Positions 1 to 8,322 of a stretch of DNA of 49,638 bases are shown piece by piece; position 1 is the stretch's first letter; the number at the start of each line of letters is the position of its first letter. The notes under the pieces are model-generated. The model saw nothing but the letters and a program-made list of their open reading frames with translations. It made no database searches and was not told the origin of the DNA. Made by a program: the position numbers and the translations under genes. Source of the stretch: an uncultured Prevotella sp. (GTDB lineage: Bacteria > Bacteroidota > Bacteroidia > Bacteroidales > Bacteroidaceae); assembly GCA_900547005.1 (NCBI GenBank), contig URER01000015.1, positions 1-49,638 of the forward strand, given 5' to 3'.

Positions 1-21
1 TTATATATATGAATAGGAAAT

Positions 22-1941
22 ATGGAGAAGAAGAATATACCGGTTATCGGAATGATGTGTGCTGTTTGTTCTGCCAATGTGGAGCGCAAACTGCGTAGTC
101 TCGACGGTGTTAAAGATGTGGCCGTATCGTTGCCGGGACGCTCGGCACAGGTGGAATATAACCCGGAAGTAATCTCGTTGCAACAGATGAAAGACGAGGT
201 GGCGGCTGCCGGATACGACCTCGTGATAGAAGAAGACCGCTCGGTAACGGAACTTGAACACCGCAGTTTGGTGCTCTTGTGCCGCAAGATGGTGCTGGCG
301 TGGGTGCTGTCGCTGCTCTGTATGTCGGTGTCGATGGGCTGGATTAGAGTGGGGAATGCTGATATTGCCAATCAAACTATGCTCATTATATCCCTCGCTT
401 GTATGATTTTCTGCGGTCGGCAGTTCTATATTACGGCTTGGAAACAACTGCGTCATCTCACAGCAGGCATGGATATGCTCGTGGCTATGTCTACGGCTAT
501 CTCCTTTATTTTCAGCGTTTTCAATACCTTTTGGGGCGATTCGTTTTGGACTCCGCGCGGAATAGTGTGGCATACCTACTATGACGCGTCGGTGATGATA
601 ATCTCTTTCGTGCTCACCGGGCGCCTGCTCGAGGAGCGTGCGAAGAACAGCACCGCTTCGGCAATACGTGTGCTGATGGGTCTTGCGCCCAAGACGGCAC
701 GCATAGAGCAATATTCTGCGGAGACAAAACAGATGGAACTGTGCGAGGTTCCTGTGGCAACTCTCGGCAAAGGCGACATCGTTGAGGTGAGGGCGGGGGA
801 GAAAATACCCGTTGACGGATGCGTGACGACAAGCGATGCGGGCGTGGACGAGAGCATGATTTCGGGCGAACCGCTGCCCGTAAGTAAGCAAACGGGCGAC
901 AAGGTCTTTGCCGGAACCATCGTGAAGTCGGGCACTTTGCGTTTCCGTGCCGAGCAAGTGGGCGAGGAAACCGTGCTTGCCGGTATCATAAGAATGGTGC
1001 GTGAGGCGCAGAACTCTAAGGCTCCTGTGCAGCGGACGGTAGATAAAATAGCCTTGATTTTCGTACCGACGGTATTCGTATTGTCTATTCTCACCTTCGT
1101 GTTATGGTATTCTTTAGGTGGAAGTGGGATGCTTCCGCGCGCCATCCTGTCGGCAGTCAGCGTGCTGGTGATAGCCTGTCCGTGTGCCATGGGACTTGCT
1201 ACGCCCACCGCACTGATGGTGGGAATAGGCAAGGCGGCGCAGAAAAACATCCTGATTAAGGATGCGGTGGCTCTCGAAAACCTTCGCAACATCGATGCAT
1301 TGGTTATCGACAAGACCGGAACGCTGACTATTCCGAGGAGTGGGGATAATCTGAAAGAGGAGAGAGGAGGGGATATAATCGCCCGCGAAACCCTCAAGCC
1401 CTTTGCCCGTGAAGCCATGCAAGAGCTTCGTGAGCGCGGCATAGAAGTGTATATGATGAGTGGCGACGTAGAGGAAGCAGTGCGCTATTGGGCCAATGAG
1501 GCGGGAATAGAGCATTATCAAAGCAAGGTGATGCCGCAGGACAAGGAGAATCTCGTGCGCAAGCTCCAGGCAGAAGGCAAGCACGTGGCGATGGTTGGCG
1601 ACGGAATAAATGACTCGCAGGCTCTCGCCGCTGCAGATGTCAGTATTGCGATGGGCAAGGGAACGGACATTGCTATGGACGTTGCGCAGGTTACGCTCAT
1701 GGGAACCGACCTCCGTCGCATTCCCGATGCCATCCGTCTGAGCAACAAGACCGTGGGCATGATACATCAGAACCTCTTCTGGGCTTTCATCTACAACCTC
1801 GTCTGCATCCCACTTGCTGCCGGACTGCCTTTCCTTTTCGGCCTCGATTTCCAAATCACCCCGATGTGGGCGAGTGCCCTTATGGCCTTCTCCAGCGTCA
1901 GCGTGGTACTCAACAGTCTGCGTTTGAAGCTTGTAGGGTAG
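22..1941 (+). CDS. copA: Copper-type P1B ATPase lacking the N-domain
   Basis: A heavy-metal P-type ATPase of 639 residues, expected to export Cu(I) across the inner membrane. The N-terminal metal-binding domain has GMMCAVC (Cys14 and Cys17). Membrane helices follow from about residue 90, an actuator domain with SGEP near 281, the metal-site CPC at 386-388, the phosphorylation motif DKTGT at Asp430, and GDGINDS near 530. Only about 52 residues separate Asp430 from the MSGD motif at Asp482. That interval normally holds the ATP-binding N-domain of well over 100 residues with its HP dipeptide, which I cannot find. The frame is open throughout, so this is an in-frame loss or a compact subfamily, not a frameshift. 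Metal choice (Cu or Ag) is inferred from CPC and CxxC. The start follows a GGAAAT stretch at the window edge. Confidence 0.9.
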   Translation: MEKKNIPVIGMMCAVCSANVERKLRSLDGVKDVAVSLPGRSAQVEYNPEVISLQQMKDEVAAAGYDLVIEEDRSVTELEHRSLVLLCRKMVLAWVLSLLCMSVSMGWIRVGNADIANQTMLIISLACMIFCGRQFYITAWKQLRHLTAGMDMLVAMSTAISFIFSVFNTFWGDSFWTPRGIVWHTYYDASVMIISFVLTGRLLEERAKNSTASAIRVLMGLAPKTARIEQYSAETKQMELCEVPVATLGKGDIVEVRAGEKIPVDGCVTTSDAGVDESMISGEPLPVSKQTGDKVFAGTIVKSGTLRFRAEQVGEETVLAGIIRMVREAQNSKAPVQRTVDKIALIFVPTVFVLSILTFVLWYSLGGSGMLPRAILSAVSVLVIACPCAMGLATPTALMVGIGKAAQKNILIKDAVALENLRNIDALVIDKTGTLTIPRSGDNLKEERGGDIIARETLKPFAREAMQELRERGIEVYMMSGDVEEAVRYWANEAGIEHYQSKVMPQDKENLVRKLQAEGKHVAMVGDGINDSQALAAADVSIAMGKGTDIAMDVAQVTLMGTDLRRIPDAIRLSNKTVGMIHQNLFWAFIYNLVCIPLAAGLPFLFGLDFQITPMWASALMAFSSVSVVLNSLRLKLVG

Positions 1942-1987
1942 GGGGAGATAGTTAAATAATTTTCGTTTTGCAGTTTTTATATTTTGT

Positions 1988-2186
1988 TAAGTAAGTCTCT
2001 AAAATTAATGTATAGTATAAAGCTTGGTTGTTTTTGAGATGTTTTCGTCTTGGAACGAAGGAGCATAGCGGGCTATGTGACTGAGAGACAAGGCAAAAAC
2101 AGCCAAAAAGAACAAGGTTTATACATACAAGATATAAGTATATGCTTTATCATAGATAGTATCGGTTAATTTTGGAGACTTACTTA
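1988..2186. mobile_element. MITE-like element with 21-bp inverted ends
   Basis: A non-coding stretch of about 200 bp bounded by inverted repeats at 1988-2008 and 2166-2186 that match at 20 of 21 positions (core TAAGTAAGTCTC). It lies between the copA stop and a hairpin terminator at 2195-2231, so it may have inserted between the gene and its terminator. No target duplication is clear and no transposase lies nearby. Confidence 0.55.
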
Positions 2187-2194
2187 TAAGATAA

Positions 2195-2231
2195 AGGGGT
2201 TGCCATATATATGTTCGCAACCTCTTTTTTT
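2195..2231 (+). terminator. Rho-independent terminator
   Basis: GGTTGC and GCAACC arms, extended by AGG/CCT, enclose an AT-rich loop and are followed by a run of about eight T. It is the likely end of the copA transcript. Confidence 0.75.
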
Positions 2232-2244
2232 TATGTATATATAT

Positions 2245-2631
2245 CGCGTAAATTTATAGAAGTCTGTATCTTTTTTGATTATCAGTCAGATACAGGTTAG
2301 ATATTATGTCGCACCTTTGCACTGTGAAGTAATCCAGTAAACTTGGAATAACGCTATAAAGTTAGTTAGGAAAATTTACAAAAGCGTGTGAAGTAATTCG
2401 GAAAACATAAAGAAAAAGTGTGAAGTAAAATCAGGCATAGACATTACGGTGCAGTACTAAGCCTGAATTACTCCAGTACTGAAGCCTAAATACTTGAGTA
2501 ATCAGGCCGGAATTACTTGGGTAATCAGAGCGGAATTACTTGAGTACTACACCCAAATTACTCGAGTATTGCGCCATAGTACTATGCTGTCCGGCCGAAA
2601 TAGGTTGCCCCCTGTATTTATCGGATGAACC
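2245..2631 (+). repeat. Phased-dyad repeat element, copy 1
   Basis: First of four copies of a dispersed non-coding element. Five decamers of the form TACT-NN-AGTA (the third reads TACTTGGGTA) start at 2469, 2491, 2514, 2537 and 2559, a spacing of 22-23 bp. A TAGTACTA palindrome follows at 2577-2584. The right end reads CCTGTATTTATCGGATGAACC, like copies 2 and 3. The left part is longer and diverged. It contains a TTGATTATC stretch shared with copy 4 and a segment near 2300 matching copy 2, so the left boundary is approximate. Together with the elements on either side it fills most of the 887-bp gap between copA and the recombinase. Confidence 0.75.
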
Positions 2632-2689
2632 TCTATTTCCCGTATATTGTCTTAAATTCAAGACCGTATTGATAGTTACTCCGAACATT

Positions 2690-2733
2690 GTTAAGGTAGC
2701 CACTGAACAGCGTTGAGGTAGCCACTGAAGGAC
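2690..2733 (+). repeat. 22-bp tandem repeat, two units
   Basis: Two units of a 22-bp sequence built on GGTAGCCACTGAA, with the start of a third at 2734. The reverse complement resembles the 22-bp repeat at the right end of the window (49573-49638), and a single related unit occurs near 7115. Confidence 0.7.
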
Positions 2734-2828
2734 GTTGAAATCAGCTCAGCCAATAGTTATCTGCAAGAAAAGATATTATAGGATAGCAGAGATTTTGCGT
2801 TATAACTAAAGTAACTATAAAATAGCTT

Positions 2829-4067
2829 ATGACAACAATAAAATTAAGATTCCGCCCCTCTTCCATTGCAGGCAAAGAGGGAACGCTGTATTATCAAATC
2901 ATTAGTCTCCGCAAAGTGGCGATGATAAGTACTGGCTTTCATATCTTTCCGCATGAATGGGATGAGAAATGTTCAGAAATCGTTGCAGAGGAGAGGCCGG
3001 AGAGTGATGACGTGAGACGGGCCGTACTGCGGTTGTATCGGTCGAAGACGAGTTGGAAAATGGAAAGGATGCGCCGGTTGGCGATTGAGAAAGAACGGGC
3101 GGAAGGCGGATGCACATTCGAGGATTTGCTGGCTGTGTTCCGGACTATGCCGCCTTGCGTGAGTGTGTTCGGTTATATCTGTTCGCAGATAGAACGGAAG
3201 ACGAGGATGCACTGCTATGGCACGGCTAAGACATACGATAACGTGCTGCGCAGCTATGGAAAGTTCCGCAATGGAAACGACCTGACATTCAAAGATATGA
3301 CTGGGGAGATGATGCAGGAGTATGAGGCTTGGATGTTGCATAACGGACTGAAACGCAGTTCTTCGTCGTGCTATATGCGGACGCTTAGGACTCTTTATCG
3401 GCAGGCCGTGGAGGAGGGGCTGGCCGATGATTGCGATATTTTCAGGAAAGTGCGCGTTTCGGTGGGCAAGACCCGTAAACGGGCGGTGGCTCCTTGCGTC
3501 ATTCAGGCTATTCTCGCGCTCGATTTAACGGGTAGGCCGTCGCTCGATTTCGCACGTGATATATTTATGTTCAGTTTCTATACGCGGGGTATGTCCTTTG
3601 TAGACATAGCCTATCTTAAAAAGAGCAACCTGAGAAACGGTTTCCTAACCTACAACCGCCGCAAGACTTTTCAGAGCCTTACGATACAGTGGGAGCGCCC
3701 GATGCAGGAAATCGTGAATAGATATGTGAGGCAGACGGCTGGCTCGCCCTATATGTTTCCTATCGTAAGCGGTGATGCCTTCGGTGGCCATCAGACATAC
3801 GGGCAGGCTTTGCAGCGGATAAACCGGAGCTTGAAGCGGATAGGCGGGATGGTTGGGCTGCCCGTTCCGCTCACTACATACGTGGCGCGCCACTCGTGGG
3901 CAAGCATTGCGAGAAACCTGGATGTGCCATTGTCGGTAATCAGTGAGGGACTTGGACACGATTCTGACAAGACTACGCAGATATACCTCGCTTCGCTCGA
4001 CACATCAATGATAAACAGAGCCAATAAAAAGATAATCAAGAAGGTGATTCGTAAAGGAGATGTTTAA
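2829..4067 (+). CDS. Tyrosine recombinase (phage integrase family)
   Basis: A 412-residue site-specific recombinase of the Bacteroidota integrase type: an N-terminal arm-type DNA-binding region (about 1-100), a SAM-like core-binding domain (about 100-210) and a C-terminal catalytic domain. Visible catalytic residues are Arg253 (YTRGMSF), Arg354 (YVARHSW, with Tyr in place of the first His of HxxR), His377 (GLGHDS) and the nucleophile Tyr386 (QIYL). The neighbourhood holds no excisionase, mobilisation or conjugation genes, only truncated and disabled genes and repeats, so this is either an orphan integrase from a decayed element or a DNA invertase acting on nearby sites. The length is typical and the frame is intact. 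Confidence 0.9.
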   Translation: MTTIKLRFRPSSIAGKEGTLYYQIISLRKVAMISTGFHIFPHEWDEKCSEIVAEERPESDDVRRAVLRLYRSKTSWKMERMRRLAIEKERAEGGCTFEDLLAVFRTMPPCVSVFGYICSQIERKTRMHCYGTAKTYDNVLRSYGKFRNGNDLTFKDMTGEMMQEYEAWMLHNGLKRSSSSCYMRTLRTLYRQAVEEGLADDCDIFRKVRVSVGKTRKRAVAPCVIQAILALDLTGRPSLDFARDIFMFSFYTRGMSFVDIAYLKKSNLRNGFLTYNRRKTFQSLTIQWERPMQEIVNRYVRQTAGSPYMFPIVSGDAFGGHQTYGQALQRINRSLKRIGGMVGLPVPLTTYVARHSWASIARNLDVPLSVISEGLGHDSDKTTQIYLASLDTSMINRANKKIIKKVIRKGDV

Positions 4068-4075
4068 CAAAAAAC

Positions 4076-4113
4076 GGGGCTGCGCCGTAAAAACTTAATT
4101 ACGACACAGCACC
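4076..4113 (+). repeat. Imperfect inverted repeat after the recombinase
   Basis: GGGGCTGCGCCGTAA and the opposing TTACGACACAGCACC form an imperfect hairpin just after the recombinase stop. A left-arm-like sequence recurs at 33040-33055. There is no T-run, so terminator function is uncertain. The truncated glycosyltransferase begins at or just after this repeat. Confidence 0.4.
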
Positions 4114-4705
4114 GGGCTTTAAGGTTATCTCCGAACCTGACCACGGAATGTATGAGGCTATAAATAAAGGTATTAGGGCTGCCACGGGAGACGTGATTGG
4201 ACTGCTGCACTCTGATGATTTCCTCTATGACAATCATGTGGTGAGCCGCATCGTGGAGAGAATGGGGGAGACGGGGGCGGATTTCCTCTATGGCAACGGG
4301 TTGTTTGTGAATGCGGAAAATACGGATAAGGTGGTGAGAAAATGGATTGGCGGCACTTACAGGATATGGAAGGTGCGACACGGATGGCTGCCGCTGCACC
4401 CCACGTGTTACATAAGAAGGGAGGCGATAGAGAGGCGCGGCCTTTATAACGAAACTTACAAGATTGCGGCCGACTCAGATTTCCTACTCCGATACCTGCT
4501 TGGCGGCGACCTCACGGTGGCTTATCTTAACGAATTTATCGTGCGTATGCGTATGGGAGGACTCTCAACCGACAGCAAGCGGCGCAAGCAGATGTGGGAT
4601 GAGGACATCCGGATGTTTCGTTCGCATGGCTTTCATCCTACCGTCACAAAGATTGAGAAGATGCTGTGGAAGGTGCCGCAGTTCGTGAAGGCCAAATTTA
4701 TGTAG
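4091..4705 (+). pseudogene. 5'-truncated family 2 glycosyltransferase
   Basis: The open frame reads ISEPDHGMYEAINKG and then a SDD motif (LLHSDDF), typical of the middle of GT-A glycosyltransferases that act on polysaccharide or O-antigen precursors. The N-terminal strand and first nucleotide-binding residues, about 60-70 amino acids, are missing. A stop at 4088-4090 precedes the homologous part, which sits directly against the inverted repeat after the recombinase. The first ATG (4148) lies inside the conserved region, so a product from there would lack the sugar-nucleotide binding start and is probably inactive. The C-terminal part is complete. I infer a deletion or rearrangement at the recombinase end. 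Confidence 0.75.
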
Positions 4706-4730
4706 ATGTTATAAAAACTGACAGATACTT

Positions 4731-4868
4731 ATGTTTTGGAAGATTATTTTAGGTATCATTGCCGTGGTCGTGGCGATATTTATCTATTTAGTGCTTCGCC
4801 TGACGGCATTCGACATTAAGGATGAAATAGAAGATACGAGGCGAAGTTCCATGAAAAAAGCGGAATAA
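4731..4868 (+). CDS. Small single-pass membrane protein
   Basis: A 45-residue reading frame 25 bp after the glycosyltransferase remnant. Residues 4-26 are strongly hydrophobic (IILGIIAVVVAIF and following), and the C-terminal half is charged and polar, ending in MKKAE. Hydrophobic core, short gap and same strand make it plausible as a real gene left from the glycosyltransferase neighbourhood. I recognise no family, and no function can be given. Confidence 0.45.
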   Translation: MFWKIILGIIAVVVAIFIYLVLRLTAFDIKDEIEDTRRSSMKKAE

Positions 4869-4979
4869 GCAACAGATCTATCTTAAATCTATATGTTGGA
4901 ATAAAGTGAAGTTTTACAATATTATGACAAGGTAAAGTAAAGGGATGTTCTTTGAAAGGGGCATCCCTTTATTGTAGTA

Positions 4980-5291
4980 TCATCCCAACACAAGCGAGAA
5001 GCGAAGCCCCAAGGCATCAGCAATCTTAAGGAATGTAGAGAGTTGCATATCCGTTTGTCCCTTTTCAAGAGCGGAGATATATTCACGCTTCTTGCCAATT
5101 TTTTCGGCCAACATCTTTTGGGTGACATTCTGCCGCTTGCGTTCATCTTTAAGAAGCTCTGCATAATACCATGCTTTTGCCTTTGCCTCGAATTCTTTAC
5201 GTTCTGAGCTGTTTTTATCGCCGTATCTTTCTTGCAAGTGGTCATCGAGAGTTTTGAGACCGGCAAGTTTATTCATGTCAAGTTTCATCAT
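4980..5291 (-). CDS. higA: XRE-family antitoxin, HigA-like
   Basis: A 103-residue protein with a C-terminal Cro/C1-type helix-turn-helix (about 55-100: VTQKMLAEKIG, then REYISALEKGQ). The N-terminal extension is rich in charged residues, as in HigA antitoxins of type II systems encoded after the toxin. It would bind the toxin and repress its own promoter. It starts three bases after the toxin frame stop, the usual toxin-then-antitoxin order for higBA. The upstream toxin frame has a premature amber codon, so this looks like an antitoxin retained without an active partner. Confidence 0.8.
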   Translation of the reverse strand: MMKLDMNKLAGLKTLDDHLQERYGDKNSSERKEFEAKAKAWYYAELLKDERKRQNVTQKMLAEKIGKKREYISALEKGQTDMQLSTFLKIADALGLRFSLVLG

Positions 5292-5294
5292 AAT

Positions 5295-5645
5295 TCAATC
5301 CTCCAAATAACGTTTAATAATATTCTCGGCTTTTTTTATCTCAGCCTTATATTGTTTTGTACTTTTTTTCAAAAACGAATTGAGAAGAAGCACGTTCTTA
5401 CTCTGTATGAAATTGTCGTGGTCTACTGCCAACAATATTGTCCTGCATTCATTGGAACCAACGGAAACACGCAATTCATAAAAATCAGTATTCTACAAGT
5501 TCTTTACGATCTTTGTACTGACGACGTATTGAGTTCTGACTATTTCCAAGGCATAGTCATATTTCTTCCTCAGTTGTTCGTCAATACTTGCATAGTATTC
5601 TTCGAACTCGTGCGAGTAGATAACTTTTCGTATTACTTCTTCCAT
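5295..5645 (-). pseudogene. higB: HigB/RelE-type toxin with in-frame amber stop
   Basis: The reverse-strand frame runs 116 codons from MEEVIRKV to a TGA at 5295-5297, with sequence typical of RelE/HigB-type mRNA interferases (NTDFYELRVSV, then CRTILLAVD and SFLKKSTKQY). Codon 51 (5493-5495) is TAG, where this family usually has Glu in the K-L-E-N-T-D-F stretch, so one GAG-to-TAG change explains it. No other lesion is visible and the reading frame continues to the normal end. This suggests recent inactivation, or less likely a sequencing error. The antitoxin follows three bases later. Confidence 0.8.
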
Positions 5646-5735
5646 GAAGCAAAGATAAGTAATTTGTTCCGAATAACAATATAAAAGTAAGATATTTATT
5701 ACTTATTCACATATTAAATCTTAGCTAAATCTTAG

Positions 5736-5978
5736 CTATGGTTTAGAGCTGTTTCTCCTGTTTGTGGCTTTCCTGTCATTCATGATTGCTTCCATATTTT
5801 CTAATGCCCATCCTATCAGTGCATAGATATGTGGCAGCAATGAATGTGCCCTTTCCGTGAGAGTGTACTCCACACGGGGAGGAACTTCCGGATAAACCGT
5901 GCGGGTAACGTAGCCGTCTTCTTCGAGACTGCGCAACGTCACGGTGAGCATCTTTTGCGAGATGTCGGGTATTGGACT
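5736..5978 (-). pseudogene. N-terminally truncated HxlR-family regulator
   Basis: The reverse strand encodes PDISQKMLTVTLRSLEEDGY, PRVEYTLTERAHSL and a C-terminal helix, the recognition helix, wing and dimerisation end of an HxlR/MarR-like winged-helix regulator. The first 40-50 residues of the family (Cys near the N-terminus, then a GDKWS-type motif) are absent. Upstream sequence is unrelated and runs into a terminator hairpin at 6030-6071. A start at the internal Met (5949-5951) would give 71 residues with half a DNA-binding domain, so I call it a remnant. Confidence 0.75.
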
Positions 5979-6029
5979 GATACTGCAAGAGCCTGTGAAG
6001 TGGTAAAAGTTGTAGAGTAAAGAGAAGAT

Positions 6030-6071
6030 AAAAGGAGATAAAGGACGTATGTATTGCCTTTATCTCCTTTT
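6030..6071. terminator. Perfect 15-bp hairpin terminator
   Basis: AAAAGGAGATAAAGG and its exact complement at 6057-6071 enclose a 12-nt loop. It lies 40 bp after the end of the leftward gene at 6111-6947, and the T-rich flanks on each strand could terminate transcription from either side. Confidence 0.8.
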
Positions 6072-6110
6072 ATTTTATTATAACTTTCCTTATATATCTT
6101 TCAACGGGAA

Positions 6111-6947
6111 TCAAAATCTTGCCGGATAATCATATCGGCGATTGTTATATGTGCGGTTGTTGTCGGGCATCCGATCGTATTCCACTTCTATCTGAATGAA
6201 GTTGTTATCTCCCCATTCATAGCGCACACCGCCACCTATGCGGTCCATATAACGACGCGGGTCTCTGCCGTAAGGCGCGCCGTAACCGCCATAGAAATTT
6301 CCGTAGAATGCATCGTAAGGATAGCCATAACCATATCTCATACGGCCATAATACGGTCCGTAGCCGGGATAGGCATTGCCGTTTGACATTGCTTTCTGTA
6401 CAAACGCGTATGCACTCCAATGCTCGTTGAAACGATAACCGAAGAGAGCCGATACTCCGGCAGTAGTATAATTGGTGCCGTCATACATCACATTGTTGAA
6501 ATATCCGCCCACGGCGAGAGTCGCTTTTTTCGACAGATTGGTAACATACATCAGTGAGATGTCCTGCGAGAAGCCTACACCGCTGTGTCCACCGCCGGAA
6601 TTGGCGAATACCGAAGCACCCACGTTCACGTTCAATCCTTTGTGCAGACGCCAGCTCGGTTCCCAATATGCTCCCCAATAAGGGTGATAATATGTGGGCG
6701 AAGTCTGCACCTGGCCGTTTTCGCTCACAGCCGGCAGATTCATGTCAATCTGCCGTTGCTCCTCGCGTTCCTGCGCCAGCATCCTTGCATACTCCTTTTC
6801 TTCCTCCGTAGCCTCTCTTGCTCCATGCAGCCGTGCCGGCACAATAGGCTCAATGCTTATGGTGTCGGACAGATTATTGTCATTCTGTGCGCCTACTTTG
6901 GAACATAGAAGAATAGACATTGCTATGACAAGAGTTCTTTTCATCAA
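6111..6947 (-). CDS. Exported Tyr/Gly-rich protein, possible outer-membrane barrel
   Basis: A 278-residue protein of unknown function. The signal peptide is MMKRTLVIAMSILLCSKVGA, with cleavage before QN. A charged linker (EEEKEYARMLAQEREEQRQ) follows, then alternating hydrophobic and aromatic strands from about residue 85 (LHKGLNVNVGASVFANSG, ATLAVGGYF). A Tyr/Gly-rich segment near 195-230 has repeated YGY and GGYG. The last residue is Phe after a strand-like stretch, as in outer-membrane barrels. Location in the outer membrane is inferred from that pattern. It stands alone on this strand with its own terminator and is separated from the galM unit by 180 bp. I recognise no named family. Confidence 0.7.
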   Translation of the reverse strand: MMKRTLVIAMSILLCSKVGAQNDNNLSDTISIEPIVPARLHGAREATEEEKEYARMLAQEREEQRQIDMNLPAVSENGQVQTSPTYYHPYWGAYWEPSWRLHKGLNVNVGASVFANSGGGHSGVGFSQDISLMYVTNLSKKATLAVGGYFNNVMYDGTNYTTAGVSALFGYRFNEHWSAYAFVQKAMSNGNAYPGYGPYYGRMRYGYGYPYDAFYGNFYGGYGAPYGRDPRRYMDRIGGGVRYEWGDNNFIQIEVEYDRMPDNNRTYNNRRYDYPARF

Positions 6948-7044
6948 TGCAAATATAGCTCAGATTGCCTTAACAGCCAAATCTTTTTACTTATTTTTGA
7001 ATTTAAGCGTATTTATTCACGGTGTGTAAAGGAGGCCCCCTCCA

Positions 7045-7063
7045 ACTCCCCAAGGGGGAGAGT
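7045..7063. repeat. Short G/C-rich inverted repeat
   Basis: ACTCCCC and GGGGGAG arms around AA, downstream of galM. It belongs to the same style of CTCCCC/GGGGAG repeat seen at 19951 and 22688-22814. It could weakly terminate the susR-galM transcript. Confidence 0.4.
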
Positions 7064-7127
7064 TCCATCTGCTTGGGTTCGGGTCTTATGTAAACAGGTA
7101 CTCACTTAACATTCTTCAGGTAGCCAC

Positions 7128-8279
7128 TCAAGGTGTCTTCATTATTACAGGCGGGTCGGTGGTGAAAAGGAATACCGTCTTAGAGTGGAACTTCTCGCCC
7201 GGACGTAGCAGCGTAGAAGGGAATTGCGGCTTGTTGGGCGAGTCGGCAAGGTGCATCGTCTCAAGGCAGATGGCCGAGCGGCGCGGATAAGTGATGCCGT
7301 TTTTGCCCGTTTGGTTACCTTTCAGTCCGTTGCCTGTATATACGTGGATGGCCGGCTCGGTGGTATATACCGTCAGCGTCCTGCCACTCTGAGCGTCGTA
7401 TAAGATAGCGGCGGGATTGCGCATATCGCCCGGATGGCGCAACAAAAACGAATGGTCGTAGCCTCCAGTTACGGCTAATTGTGCATCGTCGCTATCTATG
7501 CGCTTGCCAATCTGATGAGGCTTGGTGAAGTCGAACGGCGTGTTTCTCACACCGAGCAGCTCGCCCGTAACGTTCTTGCCCTTGTCATACTCCGCAATCC
7601 GGTTGCTGTCTATCCATAGGTTTTGCGACAGAACAGTGCGCGAGAGGTCGCCGGAGATATTGAAAAACGAATGGTTGGTGAGATTCAGCACCGTCGGCTT
7701 GGTTGTTTCCGCCTTGAAATCCACATCTACCGAATTGCGGTCGGTGAGCGTATAGGTCAGCGTAACGGTCAGTTCGCCCGGAAAACCGTTTTCCCCGTCG
7801 GGCGAAACATATTGCAAGACAATCTTCTGTCGGTCGGCTTGCATCACATCCCACACCCTATTCTGAAATCCCGGTTTGCCCCCGTGGGCAATATGCCCCT
7901 TGCCATCGTCCTGCAAGCGATAGCTGTGTCCGTCGATAGAGAATCCCGGGCCAATGATACGGCCAACGTATCTTCCCACGGTGGCACCGAAATTCTGCCC
8001 CCTCGTATAATAATCCTTGATGTTGTCGTATCCCAGGACTACGTCCTCCATACGCCCGTTCCAGTTGGGCGTCATCAGCGAAACGAGACGTGCGCCGTAG
8101 TTTGTTACGCAAGCCTCCATTCCGTTTTCGTTTTTCAGTACATACAAAGCCGTCGGTTTCCCGTCTATTGTGTCGCAGAAATTCTCGGGACAAAGCCCCG
8201 ACAGAGTCTTTGATTGCGCCGGCGCGGTCATTGAAAAAGCCAGCATGACCGTTGCGAATAAGTGTCTCATGTATTTCAT
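7128..8279 (-). CDS. galM: Secreted aldose 1-epimerase (mutarotase)
   Basis: A 383-residue GalM-family enzyme that interconverts alpha and beta anomers of glucose or related aldoses. The signal peptide (MKYMRHLFATVMLAFSMTAPAQS) indicates a periplasmic or surface location. Family motifs in order: NYGARLVSL near 60, GGKPGFQNRVWDV near 134, the catalytic His in LTNHSFFN near 202, GGYDHSF near 273, and the catalytic base Glu in CLETMHLADSPNKPQFPS near 338. It lies 43 bp after the SusR-like regulator on the same strand, so the two are probably cotranscribed. In this locus it would act on the glucose released by the anomer-specific glucosidases. Confidence 0.93.
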   Translation of the reverse strand: MKYMRHLFATVMLAFSMTAPAQSKTLSGLCPENFCDTIDGKPTALYVLKNENGMEACVTNYGARLVSLMTPNWNGRMEDVVLGYDNIKDYYTRGQNFGATVGRYVGRIIGPGFSIDGHSYRLQDDGKGHIAHGGKPGFQNRVWDVMQADRQKIVLQYVSPDGENGFPGELTVTLTYTLTDRNSVDVDFKAETTKPTVLNLTNHSFFNISGDLSRTVLSQNLWIDSNRIAEYDKGKNVTGELLGVRNTPFDFTKPHQIGKRIDSDDAQLAVTGGYDHSFLLRHPGDMRNPAAILYDAQSGRTLTVYTTEPAIHVYTGNGLKGNQTGKNGITYPRRSAICLETMHLADSPNKPQFPSTLLRPGEKFHSKTVFLFTTDPPVIMKTP

Positions 8280-8322
8280 ATTGTTTTGTCAGCAGTATTT
8301 ATTAAACATAGAAAGTTGCTCG

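Noticed and set aside
2469..2568. CRISPR array reading of the phased repeats
   Set aside because: The conserved unit is only about 8 of 22 bp, there are no unique spacers of constant length between long repeats, no cas genes are near, and four dispersed copies with transposon-like ends explain it better.
5232..5684. 150-residue frame on the forward strand over the toxin
   Set aside because: Shadow of the reverse-strand HigB/HigA pair. The reverse strand has clear family similarity through the whole interval.
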